Below the pieces are notes generated by a model. It worked only from the letters and a program-made list of their open reading frames with translations, did no database searches and had not been told where the DNA came from. Of a stretch of DNA of 64,000 nucleotides, positions 1-11,700 are shown in pieces. This stretch comes from Rhodopseudomonas_A palustris_F (GTDB lineage: Bacteria; Pseudomonadota; Alphaproteobacteria; Rhizobiales; Xanthobacteraceae). How positions within the stretch are numbered: position 1 is the stretch's first letter; each line of letters opens with the position of its first letter. The stretch spans positions 3,162,001 to 3,226,000 of the forward strand of contig NC_007925.1 of assembly GCF_000013745.1 (NCBI RefSeq), read 5' to 3'. Position numbers and translations under genes: made by a program.

Positions 1-19
1 TCGTGTCGCGCGGTGAACC

Positions 20-784
20 TCATCGGGATGTTCTCACCACGATCACCGCGCGCACCGGCTGAGGGGCGTCCGCGGGAGTCGGTCGATTGATCGTCAGGCC
101 TTGGATTGTGGAGGTGATGGCGGCGTCGCGCGCGGTATCATCCGTCGATTGCAACAGCGCGGCTCTTTTGACCATGCGGTCGGCATCGATCCACAGATCG
201 AGGACCGCCCGATAATTGCCGGAGCTCGTTGTCGTGTTCTTCAGCAGCGCGCGCTGGATCTCGGCGCGGACGCTCTCGCTGTAGTCCTGGAATCGAGCGA
301 GATCATTGGATTTGCCCGGTGCACGAACCCGCAGTTCACCGATCGACAGGTCGGCAGTCGCCAATGGATTAACCGGCGGCATATCCCTCGCGTCGGGCGC
401 AACAAGCGTGATCGCGTCCGCCCGCGCGTGGCGGACTTCGAGGTCGGTGCCCGCCAGCAGGCGCTTGAGCGCCTCGTCCGGGGTGAACTGTCCCTGCACC
501 GGCGCCGACTGCCGGCCGATCGCTGAGCGGCTTTCGTAAAGCACCTGAATGCCCACCTTTCGTCCATAGGCGTGCAAGGCGTTGGCGAGGGGCTGCGAAG
601 CAATCGCAAACTCAATCGGCTGTGACGCCGATGGCTGTTCGGGCTCGGCCGCCTTGGCGACACAGATCAGCGCTCCGACCAAGGCGGCAACCGCCACCAT
701 CGCCCGCGTCCCGGTCGACCTCCGGGCCGCCGTGGGAAGAAGAGCCGCCATCGGCGCGCCAAGCTGCCGTTCCTGCGCTAGCAT
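20..784 (-). CDS. VreA-like protein: STN domain plus TonB-C-like domain, no beta-barrel
   Basis: The 254-aa protein starts at an ATG. It has a hydrophobic export segment at about residues 28-46, then an STN (secretin/TonB short N-terminal) domain at about 57-128. The STN segment shows the usual pattern of a predicted beta strand, the helix ANALHAYGRKVG and the DEALKRLLAGTDL signature. A C-terminal module (about 165-254) resembles a TonB C-terminal domain. STN domains normally sit at the periplasmic N-terminus of TonB-dependent transducers, but here no barrel follows. That layout is the one known for VreA, the receptor-like component of the P. aeruginosa PUMA3 cell-surface signalling system. 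The gene follows the TPS operon on the same strand after 310 bp. A sigma/anti-sigma pair would be expected beyond the left edge, which cannot be seen. Domain calls come from reading the sequence. Confidence 0.75.
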   Translation of the reverse strand: MLAQERQLGAPMAALLPTAARRSTGTRAMVAVAALVGALICVAKAAEPEQPSASQPIEFAIASQPLANALHAYGRKVGIQVLYESRSAIGRQSAPVQGQFTPDEALKRLLAGTDLEVRHARADAITLVAPDARDMPPVNPLATADLSIGELRVRAPGKSNDLARFQDYSESVRAEIQRALLKNTTTSSGNYRAVLDLWIDADRMVKRAALLQSTDDTARDAAITSTIQGLTINRPTPADAPQPVRAVIVVRTSR

Positions 785-1094
785 TCGTCAAATTCTCTTA
801 CACACACGTCGCGCGGGGTATCCGGACCGCATGGCTCGCCCGAAATGGCCTCGCCCGAAATGGCCATCGCGGAGCCACGGATTCATGCGAAGCCGGCCCA
901 TCACCGGTTCGAGCCAAGATCCTGTGATATAGTTTAATTGTAACAGATATCCATCCGCATCCCCGTGACCTCGCCCGTGGCCCGACCAAGGGCCCCCCAG
1001 ACGACGACAAATGCCCCAAAAAAGATACCCGACCGGACCGCTTCGTGACCACTTAAGGCCGTGGTCTCGGCGGTTGTCTTGATCGGGCCGGCGC
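785..1094. other. 310-bp gap without a gene, upstream of the STN gene
   Basis: I see no convincing gene: the longest minus-strand frame has repetitive Gly/Arg/His-rich composition and no family likeness. The stretch holds a short direct repeat (gcccgaaatggcc twice in a row, about 838-865). It probably contains the promoter of the STN gene, but no clear promoter hexamers could be assigned. Confidence 0.4.
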
Positions 1095-1523
1095 TTATCG
1101 TTGAGGGCCAAGCGGGGGCGTGTAAACGGGCGGCGGCGGTCGATACGGAATAACCGAGTGTCCGAAATTCTTGCCGTATTGCTGCTGCACGCCCGGTATG
1201 TTCACGACACCGGTCTTGGTGTCCGGCGAGCGCGCATCCAGCGGAGGGGTGTTTCCGATCGGATTGGTCTCATCGACTTTGCGTTTGAGCTGATCATTGA
1301 GACGTCCGAACGGGCTGCTATCCCCACCCTTGATATCAACGCCACTGCCTTTGGGGTCGGTGTTCTTCGGTGAGGGCGGGCGGACGGTGATTTGAGGCAG
1401 CAAAGTTTGCGCGTCGGCCCGCGCCGGCATCACGGCCAGCACTGCCACTGCGATCATGGCAAGGATCAGCGCGCGTATCAAACTCCCCGCTCCCGCCATT
1501 TGACTTGCAGCAGCTATCGTCAC
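1095..1523 (-). CDS. small exported Pro-rich protein of unknown function
   Basis: The 142-aa product has a hydrophobic signal segment (about residues 13-38, ending PARADAQ). The mature part is polar, rich in Pro, Gly and Asp, and has a PPPPVYTPPLGP-type tail. It starts at GTG 1523, which overlaps the TGA of the lytic transglycosylase gene by 4 nt (GTGA), so the two are translationally coupled. An internal ATG at 1499 directly before the hydrophobic segment is an alternative start. I recognise no family. As the last gene of the TPS operon it presumably acts in the cell envelope. Confidence 0.6.
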   Translation of the reverse strand: MTIAAASQMAGAGSLIRALILAMIAVAVLAVMPARADAQTLLPQITVRPPSPKNTDPKGSGVDIKGGDSSPFGRLNDQLKRKVDETNPIGNTPPLDARSPDTKTGVVNIPGVQQQYGKNFGHSVIPYRPPPPVYTPPLGPQR

Positions 1524-2314
1524 CGCGCCGCCCTCGCCTGCATCACGAGCGCGCCGAGCCGGGTGTTGAGTGCGGCAAGATCAACGCGGCCGACACGAGA
1601 TTCCCCCAGGCACTTGCGTTTGCAACCGGTGCTTCCAGCCGCAGCCGCGCCGAAAGTCGCGACCGGAACAATTCCCGTCACCCGAAAGCCACGGGCAGCG
1701 AGTTTGCTGCGCACTGCGAGACAATAATTGACCGACAGAAACGAAAAGCGCGTCTCGCCGTGACCGGCGCGGTATTTCATCACGGCGGTACAGAGATCGC
1801 CGCCGGCCAGCCGCCAAGCCCGGGCAAGATAGGTCACGCCGTAATGAATGTTGGTGCTAGGCACCGCGAGATCGGCATTGCTTCCGGCAAAGCCGAGCAT
1901 GCGGGCGGTGGACGGCAAGATCTGCATCAGGCCGATTTCGCCAACACCGCCGATCGCAGCAGGGTTGGAGCCGCTCTCCACCGCCATCACGGCTTCGGCG
2001 ATCTCTGGTGCAAGCCCCGTTCCCGCGGTCTCCTTTTCGATCAGGGCGCGATAGCTCAGATGGCCGCCGAGGCCAGGCCGCGAAGCTGGCAGGTCTTTCG
2101 CGGTCTTGTCGTTGCTTTCGTCTTTTGTATTGGAAACGGCGTCGGCCGGGGCAGCTTTTGCTCGCTGCAGCGCATCGACCGTTGCGACGCGCCGATCGGA
2201 TCGGGTCGAGGGCGGCAGCAGTTCGGCGAACGCCGGCCTTGGCAGGAGGATCGCCAGCGCAAGCAGGACGAACGTACAGATCGCATACCATCGATGACGC
2301 TTACTCATCGCCAT
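1520..2314 (-). CDS. lytic transglycosylase, SLT-domain, exported
   Basis: The 264-aa protein starts at ATG 2314, one base after the TGA of the preceding gene; a second ATG lies at 2308. A longer reading frame reaches 2407 but lies inside the previous gene. The signal peptide is at residues 1-30 (cleavage near PAFA/E). The SLT-type catalytic domain covers about 85-210, with the probable catalytic Glu113 in AVESGSNP and the GLMQI motif at 128-132. Such enzymes cleave the glycan strands of peptidoglycan without hydrolysis. In this operon it probably opens the wall locally for assembly of the secretion/TonB envelope machinery; that role is inferred from context. Confidence 0.85.
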   Translation of the reverse strand: MAMSKRHRWYAICTFVLLALAILLPRPAFAELLPPSTRSDRRVATVDALQRAKAAPADAVSNTKDESNDKTAKDLPASRPGLGGHLSYRALIEKETAGTGLAPEIAEAVMAVESGSNPAAIGGVGEIGLMQILPSTARMLGFAGSNADLAVPSTNIHYGVTYLARAWRLAGGDLCTAVMKYRAGHGETRFSFLSVNYCLAVRSKLAARGFRVTGIVPVATFGAAAAGSTGCKRKCLGESRVGRVDLAALNTRLGALVMQARAAR

Positions 2315-2315
2315 C

Positions 2316-2795
2316 TCACTTGCCGCCTGCCGGCTGTTTTGGCCGAAGCGAAAGCCGCAAGCGCAAGGGCTGGAGCATGTCCGCTGGCGGGTTGCCGACA
2401 TTGACACGGATCAGCAGCTGACGAAGCGAGACCGCGATCTCCTTGTCATCGAGGCCATCGAATTCGAGACGTTCGACTTTGCCGTCAGGTAGAACCCATG
2501 CCCGCGCCACGAACGTCAGCGGCGCTACATTCGGTCCGGCGTTACGCTTCGTCACGCCGTCTTGAAACGTGATGGCGTCCTTGTCGGCGTCGGCAAGCCG
2601 CTGTTCAAAGCGGCTTTGGAGTTGTTTGGCGAAGGCCTGCCACGCTACAGGTGCCGTTGCTGCGGAACGATAGCCGGCGTCCTGCGCGGCAGCGGACCAT
2701 GTTCCTGCTGCGACGATGGCGACCGACCGAGTCAGCCAACCGAACGACCGGACGATCCGTTGCCACCAGGCTGTGCGACGACGGTTATTGTCCAC
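2316..2795 (-). CDS. exported protein with TonB-C-like fold
   Basis: I chose GTG 2795 because GGAG lies about 10 nt upstream and it sits next to the TAA of the giant exoprotein gene (overlap 11 nt); a TTG at 2846 would be the longer alternative. The 159-aa product has an Arg-rich n-region and a hydrophobic segment ending WSAAAQDA, typical of a signal peptide. The rest, with an amphipathic helix then ARAWVLPDGKVERLEF and a C-terminal strand, resembles a divergent TonB C-terminal domain of the same type as other products of this operon. Its function is unknown; a role in the envelope complex is inferred. Confidence 0.6.
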   Translation of the reverse strand: MDNNRRRTAWWQRIVRSFGWLTRSVAIVAAGTWSAAAQDAGYRSAATAPVAWQAFAKQLQSRFEQRLADADKDAITFQDGVTKRNAGPNVAPLTFVARAWVLPDGKVERLEFDGLDDKEIAVSLRQLLIRVNVGNPPADMLQPLRLRLSLRPKQPAGGK

Positions 2796-5700
2796 GACGC
2801 CGGCGCTCCTCGTCGTCGTCCGTGCCTTGTGCCCCTCCGTAACCAATGATCTCGACGATCATGACCGAGCTTTGCCCGCTGCTGTTCGACTGCCCCGCCA
2901 GAGGGGGCTGCTGGGTGGCGCCGGCGATGTTGCCCGCGGCCGTCAACGCCGCGACGGGCGGCGCCTGCACGGTCTGGATGCCGGACGACGTGCCCTGCAC
3001 CGCGATGTTGGCCGCATTGACGATCTGCAGCGCTGCGAGGTTGATGTTGCCGGAGACGCGGATGCCGGCCTCGCCCGCATCAATGGTACCGAGCGGCGCG
3101 ATCAGGTCGATATCGCCGGCCTTGACTTCCGGGATCGGATTCAGCGTGGCGATGCCGGCACCGGCCGACGGCACCTGCGGCGACAAGGCAACGTTGCCGT
3201 AGATGTCGTAGACGCGCTTCGGCGGCGTATAGACCACCGTGGTCTTGGCGCCACGGCCGGCGTTGATATCGCCGGTGGCAGACCAGGCGACGATGTTGCC
3301 GCCGAAGGTGGTCATGATGCGCGACAGGCCGAGCAGCACGCTGCCCTGGCTGTAGATCTGGATATTGCCCGCCCCCTGCGTCACCAGGCCTGCGGTTGCC
3401 GGCGGCGCAAGACCTTCGACGCCGACCACCAGTTTGCCTGATGGCGTGAACATCTGGATGTCGCCACCGAACAAAGTCTGCACGCCGGATGCGCCGAACA
3501 TGGTGATGCCGCCCGACGTCGCCGAAGCATCCGGGAACAACGCCGCGATCGCCTCGCGACCGCGCAGGTAGCTGCCGTAACGCGTGCTGGTGGCGTCGTT
3601 GTATTCGCGGCCGCCCGCCGTCAACTCGGCGAAATAGACCTTACGCAGGAAGATGGCCTGTTGCTCGGACGTCAGATCGGCGAACTTCGCGCGGGCCTCG
3701 CCGATAGTCTTGGCGACCTGCTCTGGCGACAGTTTGGCAAACTTCGCGCCGACCTCGTCAACGTCCTTATCGGTGAAGGCACGATCTTTGAGCCAGGCGA
3801 CCAACTCCTTCTCGTAAGTCTTGGCGACCTTGCCGGAGCCGTCGAGCGGCGTCCCCTTCGGCAGCAGGTTGGCCGGATCGAGATAGCGTAGCAACGCCTG
3901 GTAGTTCGGCTCTGTCGCGCCGGTACCCGCCAGCATCGTGATGCTGGCGCCTGGACGGTGATCGCCGGCGACCACCGGGCCGACGGAGACGACGCCAGCC
4001 TTGTTGTCCATCTGGATGTTGCGGCCCGCGGTGATCTGCAGCGCGCCGGGACCGGCAACATTGAAGCTGCTGTAGATGATGTCGTGCCCGGCCTGCACCA
4101 GCGACAGATCGGTCTCGGCATTGTGCACGAACAGATTGCCGGTTGAGGAGAAGTAGGTATTGGAATTGGACCCCAGCCCGTCCTCGGTGGTCCCGATCGC
4201 GGTGCCGCTGCCGACGATGTCGCGGCCGGCCATCATGCGCACCGGGCCTGCGCCCTGATACCAGACCTGTCCGGCCCGCGTCGGATCATTCGCGGCGAAG
4301 CTGACGATGCGGCCGCTGCTGACGCCGACGAGATCGCCGTTGACGGCGTAGAACCGTGCCGGGTCGAGGGAGCCCCATTCCGTGCTGGCGGTGTTGGGCC
4401 CGAAGGCGAACAGCGGATAGATGCCCTGGCTCCAATCGGCCACGTTTCCGGCCGCAGACAGATTGCTGAATGCGCTGGCGCCTGTTGTCGGGTCGATCAC
4501 GGTGAAAGCCGGATGGAACGGGGTCGCCAGCGACGCCGCCGAGGCGCTGGTCCGGGCCACGGTGTAGCCGCCCGCATAGATCGAGCCCGAGGCCAGGAAT
4601 TCGAGCTTGGCGTTGGCCGAAGGCGCCAGCAGCAGCGGCGCGTAAACGTCCGAGATCAGGGCGGAGCGATCGGAGATCGCATTGCCGTAGTAGAAGCTGC
4701 CGCCGGCCGCGACGGCGGTGAGGATCGACGGATACATCATCGCCGAGTCGGTGGAAGGCACAAACGTGCCGAGGCTGATCGGCACCAGGTCGCCACCCGC
4801 CGAGAACAGGTGGATGGCGCTGTGGTCGGTCCAGAGCGAGAACCAGGTTTTGCCGCCGGCCGCGCCGTTGCGCCCATAGTCTGGCCCATAGGGTGCATCG
4901 ATCATCGTGGTGACGCGGCCGGGATCGCTGGCGCCGGACACCACCAGATCGCTGCCGCTGTTCAGGGTGAAGGTGGAATCGCCGGGCGCCAGGAGCAAAC
5001 CGCCGAAGGCCAAGCCCCGCGACGCATTGAATACGTCAAAGGCTCGGCTTTCGCGCGGCGACTGATCGATCGGCTGCACGCCATAGGTCGGGCTCACGAT
5101 GCCCAGCGAGGCTGCGGCGATGCTGGTGTCGCCGCGCAAATTGGTGACGGTGCCGTTGAAGCTGGCGTCCTTGTACAGCGAGGCCGGATTGAGCTTGCCG
5201 CCGACCCGCAGATCGAGGTCGCCGCCGCCGGTCAGCGTCAGGCTGCCATCGGCGCCGACACGGCCGGTGCTGCCCACGGCCAGCACGAGACCTTGGGTGC
5301 GCTGGTTGCTGGTCTGATCCTGCGCGGATACACCATCCGATGCGACGACGTTCCTGCCCATCAGCGTGACGATGCCGGCATTGCCGCCGACATCGACGCG
5401 CAGATCACCGCCGCCCAGCGTGCCGAAACCGGTGAAGCCGATCAAGGTGTCGGCCCAGCCATTCCGCGCGACGTAACTGCCGAAATTGATCCACCAGGCG
5501 GTGGCCTGATCGGCGCCGCCGCCGAGCGTCGTGCCGGTGCCCTGCCGCCACAGCCAATTGCCGATGGAAGCACTGTTGTAACCGACGTCCTTAGGATTGG
5601 GCCGACCAACACCACTGGTGTAGACCGGCGGGGTCATCAGATTGCCGGTCAGATCGCCGCCCGCCTTGATGGTGAGATTGCCGCCGCCGGTCGGATACCA

Positions 5701-8700
5701 GGCGCGCGCCAGGCTGTCCGCCCCGCCATCGACGAATTTATCGTAGCCATGATTGGCGTCGCCAAGCACCGTGCCCGACGCGGTCTTGGCCCGCGGCAGA
5801 TTGTAGGGATCGCTGCCGCTGGTCGTGGTCGATGACGTGCCGGCGGTGTAGACGCCGAACAGCGAGTTCATCTGCAGATTGCGCGCCGAGAGCAGATCGA
5901 GATCGGCGGCACCGGTGCGGACCACGCTGAAGCGCGTGCTGCCGGGAAGCAAGTCGAACGTGTCCTTGGCCGTGTTCAGGCAGTAGGAGGGCGTGCCGGC
6001 GCACAGGGAATCGACGGTGAGGCCGGGGATCAAACTGTCCAGAAACTTGTCGGTGATCACCGCGCCCACGACGATGCCGGGGATTCCTTGATTCGCGAGA
6101 TCGTCGGCTGCGTACTGGGTCCAGGTAAAGACCGGCTTGACCACGCACCAGCCGGGATTGTCGGTGCACATGCCGATATAGCCGAGCGCGGCCTCGTCGA
6201 CCGGCGCCCCCACAAAAATCGACGCGTTGTTGGGGTCACCCCAGCCGTCGACGCCTTCCTGCGTCCAGACCAGGGCGCCCCCCGGCTTGGACTTGCCGTA
6301 GAGGCCGTAGTGATGGTCGGCCAATCGCAGATCGCCATACGTCGCATGCGGATCGGTCAGGCGATTGTCGGCCGCCTGGGTATCGGCGCCGGCCACCAGC
6401 CGCATCGACCACGACTGCGAGCCCTCCGGCAGCATCGCCGCGACGCCATACATTTTGCCTGCGGCGCCGGGCCGCAACTCGACCGACGCCACGCCGTCCG
6501 GCAGTTTGATATCGGTCCCGGCCGGCAATACCGCCCCCATCGCAAGCGTGAGGTTGCCGTTCAGAAGGTACTGCGCAGTGGATACGCCCGGCAGCGGAAC
6601 GCCTTTCGGCCAGACCATCGCCGCCAGGCTGGCGTTCACCGGCATCTTCCAGCCGGCATCGAACCGAGTCCCGACCGGCAGCTTCACGGCGGTCCCGATG
6701 ATCGTGCCCGCAGCGTAGAGGATCGTGCCGCCGGCGTTGCGAATATTGGCGGTTATGACCATCCCCGGCGTCAAGTTCATCACGGCATTCAGCGCGCTGG
6801 CGACGGGGATCACCATGCCGGCGGAAAACAGACGCGCCCGGATCGGCAGATCGAAGTTCAGCGCCTTGGCGCCGAAGAAAACGGTGCCGGTGGCGAGCAT
6901 CACGCCGGTGCGCGGAATGACGATATCGGCGCCGGTGAATTCCTTGCCGGGCAGCAGCAGCCAGCCAGTGTCATCCTGCGTCGCCGGCGGCGCGGCGAAG
7001 CCGTCGCTGATGCTGCCATAGATATTGAGATCGCCGCCGGCGCGCAGCGTCAGCGCGCCCGCTTCGCCAGATCCATCTCCGGCGATGCCGGTGAACTGGG
7101 AATGCGGATTGAGGCTGGCGTAGCGGTAGCCGGACAGATCGAGATCGCCCTGCACCACGAGATCGCCGTCCGCCGTCTTGCTGACCACCTCGACGCCCGG
7201 CCGCAGGTGGAAGACGTCGCGATAGGTCGCATTGTTGAGGCCGGCGAGCTTGCCGTTGACCAGCGTGGCGTTGACGCGCGCCGCATTGATGAAGTCGGTG
7301 CTTTCGTCGTGACGGTGTTTCAGCCAGGCCTGATCGATGTACTGATAGCGTCGGCCATTGGCCGCCGGATCCGCCGCGTATGGCGCGTCGTCGTAGCTGC
7401 GCATCGCATTGACGGCGATCGAGCGGGCACCCTGGATGTTCGGCATGCCGCCGACATCGATATCGATGTCGCCATAAGCCACGGCATCGAGGTCGGTGAC
7501 GCTGCCGCTGCTGCCGATCCGCGGCGCGTTGAGCTCCAGCGTGCCGCGGGCGCGGCCGTCATTCTGTCCGGCGGCCGAACCAACGGACGCACTGGTGCCG
7601 TGCCGCAGATCGATCCGCGCGCCCTGCGCCAGCGTGAGCCGGCCATTGCCCGAACTGAGTTCGACGATCGCACGGTTCGGACTATCGATGATCTTGCCGT
7701 AGCTGTCGACGCGCAGCACGGTGCCGTGAGCATCGAGCACCGCCGATCCCGTCAGGGTCAGGCCGTTCTTCGCGGCAAGCCTGATAGTGCCGACGCTCTC
7801 GCCGCTGGCGTCGATGGTCCCGGCCACGGTGAGACGCCCGTTGTCGAGCGACACGTTGATCTCGCTGGCCTTCAGCTCGTTGCCGATGGTGAGGTCGCCC
7901 TGCTTGATCTGGAAGCTGCGCGCGCCAAACACGCCGCCGGCACTGAGCCGCGCATTGAGCGCGGCGAAATCGCCGAAGTTTTGCGCGCGCACGGTGGCGC
8001 TGCCGGCGCGATACGGCACCAGCGTGCCGCCGGCGTCATAGCGCCCGACGGTGGTGCCGAGGATCGCGCCCTGCAGATCGACCGTGCCCGCCGCGGCATC
8101 GAGCGCGATCGCGGTGAGGCTGCCGGCATTGTTGAAGCGCGCCGACAGGTCGATCACCGAGCCGGCCGCCTGGCGGATGTTGCCGTTGCTGCTGTCGAGC
8201 GTGACATCGCCGCCCCAGCTGTATTTCCTGACATCGTTGAACACCACCTCGCGGCCGCTCATATCGATCCGCGACGCCCCGGTCAGGGAAATGTCATTGG
8301 TCGCTTTCAGCGTCAGCTTGCCGCTCGGCAATACGATCGCGGTGTCGAGCGCGATGCTGTCGCCCTTCAACGTCAGCTGCGCGCCCAGCGTGTCGGTGGC
8401 GACCACGCCGGGCGTGCCCGCTCCGAGCAGCCGCAGCGCGCCGCCTGCGGTAATGCTGTTGACCGAGCCGCCCTCGCCGGTCACCAAAGGCGCCGCGATG
8501 GTGAGGTTGCCGCCGCTATAGCTGTAGCCCTGGCCGGCGACATAAGCGCCGCGCGACTGATAGACCGACAGGTTGCCCTGCTGGTTGGCGCTGACGCGGT
8601 CGGTCGCCGACAGATTGACATTGGCGAAGCCGAGCGCCAGCCGGCCATCGACATCATTTCCGGTCGGGCGCGAATTGGCGCCGTAACCGAACACGATGCG

Positions 8701-11700
8701 CTCGGCATCGATGTTCAACGTGCCGCTGCCGGTCCCGGCGCCGCCGGCGACGAGTTCGCCCGGCGCCAGCGTCGATCCGCGCCAGATGAAATTGCCGGTG
8801 CGGATGGTGGCGACATCGCCGGCGGCGCCGGCGCCGTAGATTGCCGGGGTGCCCAGCACCAGATTGGCCAGCGTCGATTTTCCGGTCGCGGGATCGACGG
8901 TGTCGAGCGTCACGCTGCCGAAGATGTTGACGGCATTGGACGCCGACAGCGTCAGCGTCTCGAGCCCGGGCGCGCCGTAGCGCGTATCGCCGCGCAGCAG
9001 GCGGTCGAGCAGCGCCTGGTTCATCGACAGCCCGCTCGGCAGGATGTTGCGCGCTGCCGCGTCAATCAGCACCGCGCTGTCGCCGAGATTGATCCGGCTG
9101 ACCGACATCGTGAGATTGCGGGTGCCGTAGGCCACGGCATCGTTCATCTGGAACTGGTTCGGCGTGGCCAGCGCGATGGTGCCTTCGGAATAGATTTCGG
9201 TCTGGCCGCTGCAGTTGCCGCTGTCACAGACGCCGATGCGGACGCCGCTGGCCGTGACGGCATTCGCCGCAGCGGTGTTCGGCGCCAGAGTGAGCAGGCC
9301 GTTGGACACGATCACCTGGTTGCCGGTCGCGGCATAGACATAGCCGTCCCGCGAGTCATAGGCAGCAGCGCCTTTGCCGATGGTGTTGATACGTGCGCCC
9401 TGCTCGATGACGATGCCGCTTCCGGTTCGGGTGTTGTTGCTGTTGGCCATCAGAAAGACTTCGGGCGCCGCCAGCAGCGAGCCCGAACGCAGATAGATGA
9501 ATTGCGTGGAGTCGGCGCTATCGACGAGCCGGCCGCCCTGCCCGTAAGTGACATATTGAATGCCGCCGACCACGATGCGCGACGCGCCGAGCGAATTGAG
9601 CATCGATGAATCGATCGACAATCCGGCGAAGCCGGCCGTCGCCGTACCGCCTTCCGCCACGATCTCGATATCGGAGCCGCCGCCGGAACTGGTCGCGACC
9701 ATCACGGCGCCGCCATGGCCGCCCTTCGCCGCATCGAAACGCGCGCTGCCGTTGAAACGGAAGGCATTGATGCCGGCGCCGGGATTGAGATTCAGCAGCA
9801 GGCTGCGCGCATCGATCGGCAACATGGCCCGCGGCACGCCGCGCTTGACGGCATCGGCGACCACATAATTGGCGAAGCTGGTTTCGTTGTAGTTCGAATA
9901 GCTGCGCAGCACGGCGCCCGGCGTCACCACGATCCGGCTGAGGAGACTGTCTTTGATCGTCGTATTGGCAATGCCGAGCTGGCCCGAGGCGAGATAGGAA
10001 CCGTTGCCGACAGCATGGGCGCCGGCGACAACAGCGCGCGATTGCTGCGCGCCGATCTCGATGCGGAACGCGCCGGGCAACAGCGCATAGGTCGCGGGCA
10101 TCAACGTATAGGTGCCGGCCGGCAGCCCAGGCACGCTGCCGTCCAGGGTGATCTGGCGCCCGACAACCGGATCGTTCGCGCCGTTTTCCGACCCCACCGG
10201 GGCGTAGTTGCCCTTGAAGCCCGGCACGATCGCATAGACCGTATTGCCGGACGCGCTGAATCTGTTGCCGGGATTGGCGTTGGCGAATGCCGTCGTGCGA
10301 ATATCGACCGAGCCACCGCGGCCGCTGATGAAGCCCGCGCCGGTGAGATCGCCACCGCCGGACAGATCCAGCACCGCGCCGGTTTCGACCACCGCGCTCT
10401 GTCCGCCCAAAGCAACACCGACTGTCAGCCCGCCGCTGCCGCCGACGAAGCTCGCACCGCCGGCGCCGATCAGCGTCACGTTCTTGCCGTTGTAGCTGTA
10501 GCTCAGACCGTCGATGGTGCCGCCATAGGGCATCACCAGCCCGCGACCGCTGACCGAGGTCAGGCTGCCCGCCAGCAGGGTGACACGGGTGGATTTGTTG
10601 TTGTCATAGCCGCCCGCTCCGATCGTCAGCTTGCCCAATGGCGCACGAACGACGCCGGCCTGCTCGACCACGGCCGCGGCCAGCGTCAGGTCGCCGAACA
10701 CCGAATAGGGCACCGCCGGCGTCTCGGCCGAAATTGCCTCGATGCGCAGTGTCTGCGCCGGATCATAGCCGATCACAGCGTTCACGGTGTTTTGCCCGAC
10801 CTGCACCTGCGCGACCGTGCCCGTCGTCGGATAGACCTGCGCCGCGCGCAGCGTGACGCTGCCGGGACTGAGCAGCGACGTGCTGATCAGACCGCCCATG
10901 GGCCGCACGCCCTGTACGAAGCGCAGATCGCCGGCGCTTGCCAGCCGCGTCTTGCCGAAGGTCAGATTGACGGTGTCGCGAATGTCGATCAGTTGCGCGG
11001 CGACGTCGAGCTGCACGTCGTAGCGTATCGGGTCGGCAGTGAAGACCGGTGTGCGCGATTTTTGGGGGTCCGGTTCCTTGTAGACGTAGTTGATCTGGCC
11101 GAGCCGGGCATAGGCGGCGGCCAGCGTGATCCGGGCATCCTGCGTACTGCCGGTCACCGGCATCATCATATCGCTGTAGAGGTTCAGGCTCTGCCCGACA
11201 CGCAGGCTGACATTGCCGTCGAAACCGATGGCGCTGCTCATCACCGACAGATTGTCGAAGCCGCCACGCGCCACGGTGTCGGCACCGAGGCGCCCGTAAC
11301 CATAGGCGAGGGCCGGATCGGCCGCACCGGCCTGCAGGTTGGCACCCAGCACCGAGCTACCCTGCCGATCGGCGAGAACGATCTGACGCAATGCCCGATA
11401 GGCCGGATCGGCCAGCGGAAGATTCACCAGGTCACCGCTGGTGATGCGGTATTCCGGCATCTGCAGCGCGACGTTCAGGCTGCCTCCTGCCGCCCCGGCT
11501 CCGCCGGCGCGGGCGATCATCGTACCGTCGAGGAACAATCCGTTATTGGAGACCAGCGAGATGCTGCCGCCATTGCTGGCGACGTCGACGCTGCCGAGAC
11601 CGGCGACGTCCAGCGTCGCCGCGGTGCCGGAGGCGTCGAGCACCGCGCCGGGCCGCACCACGATGAAGTTGTTGGAGCTCGTCGCCTGCCCCAGCGCGCT

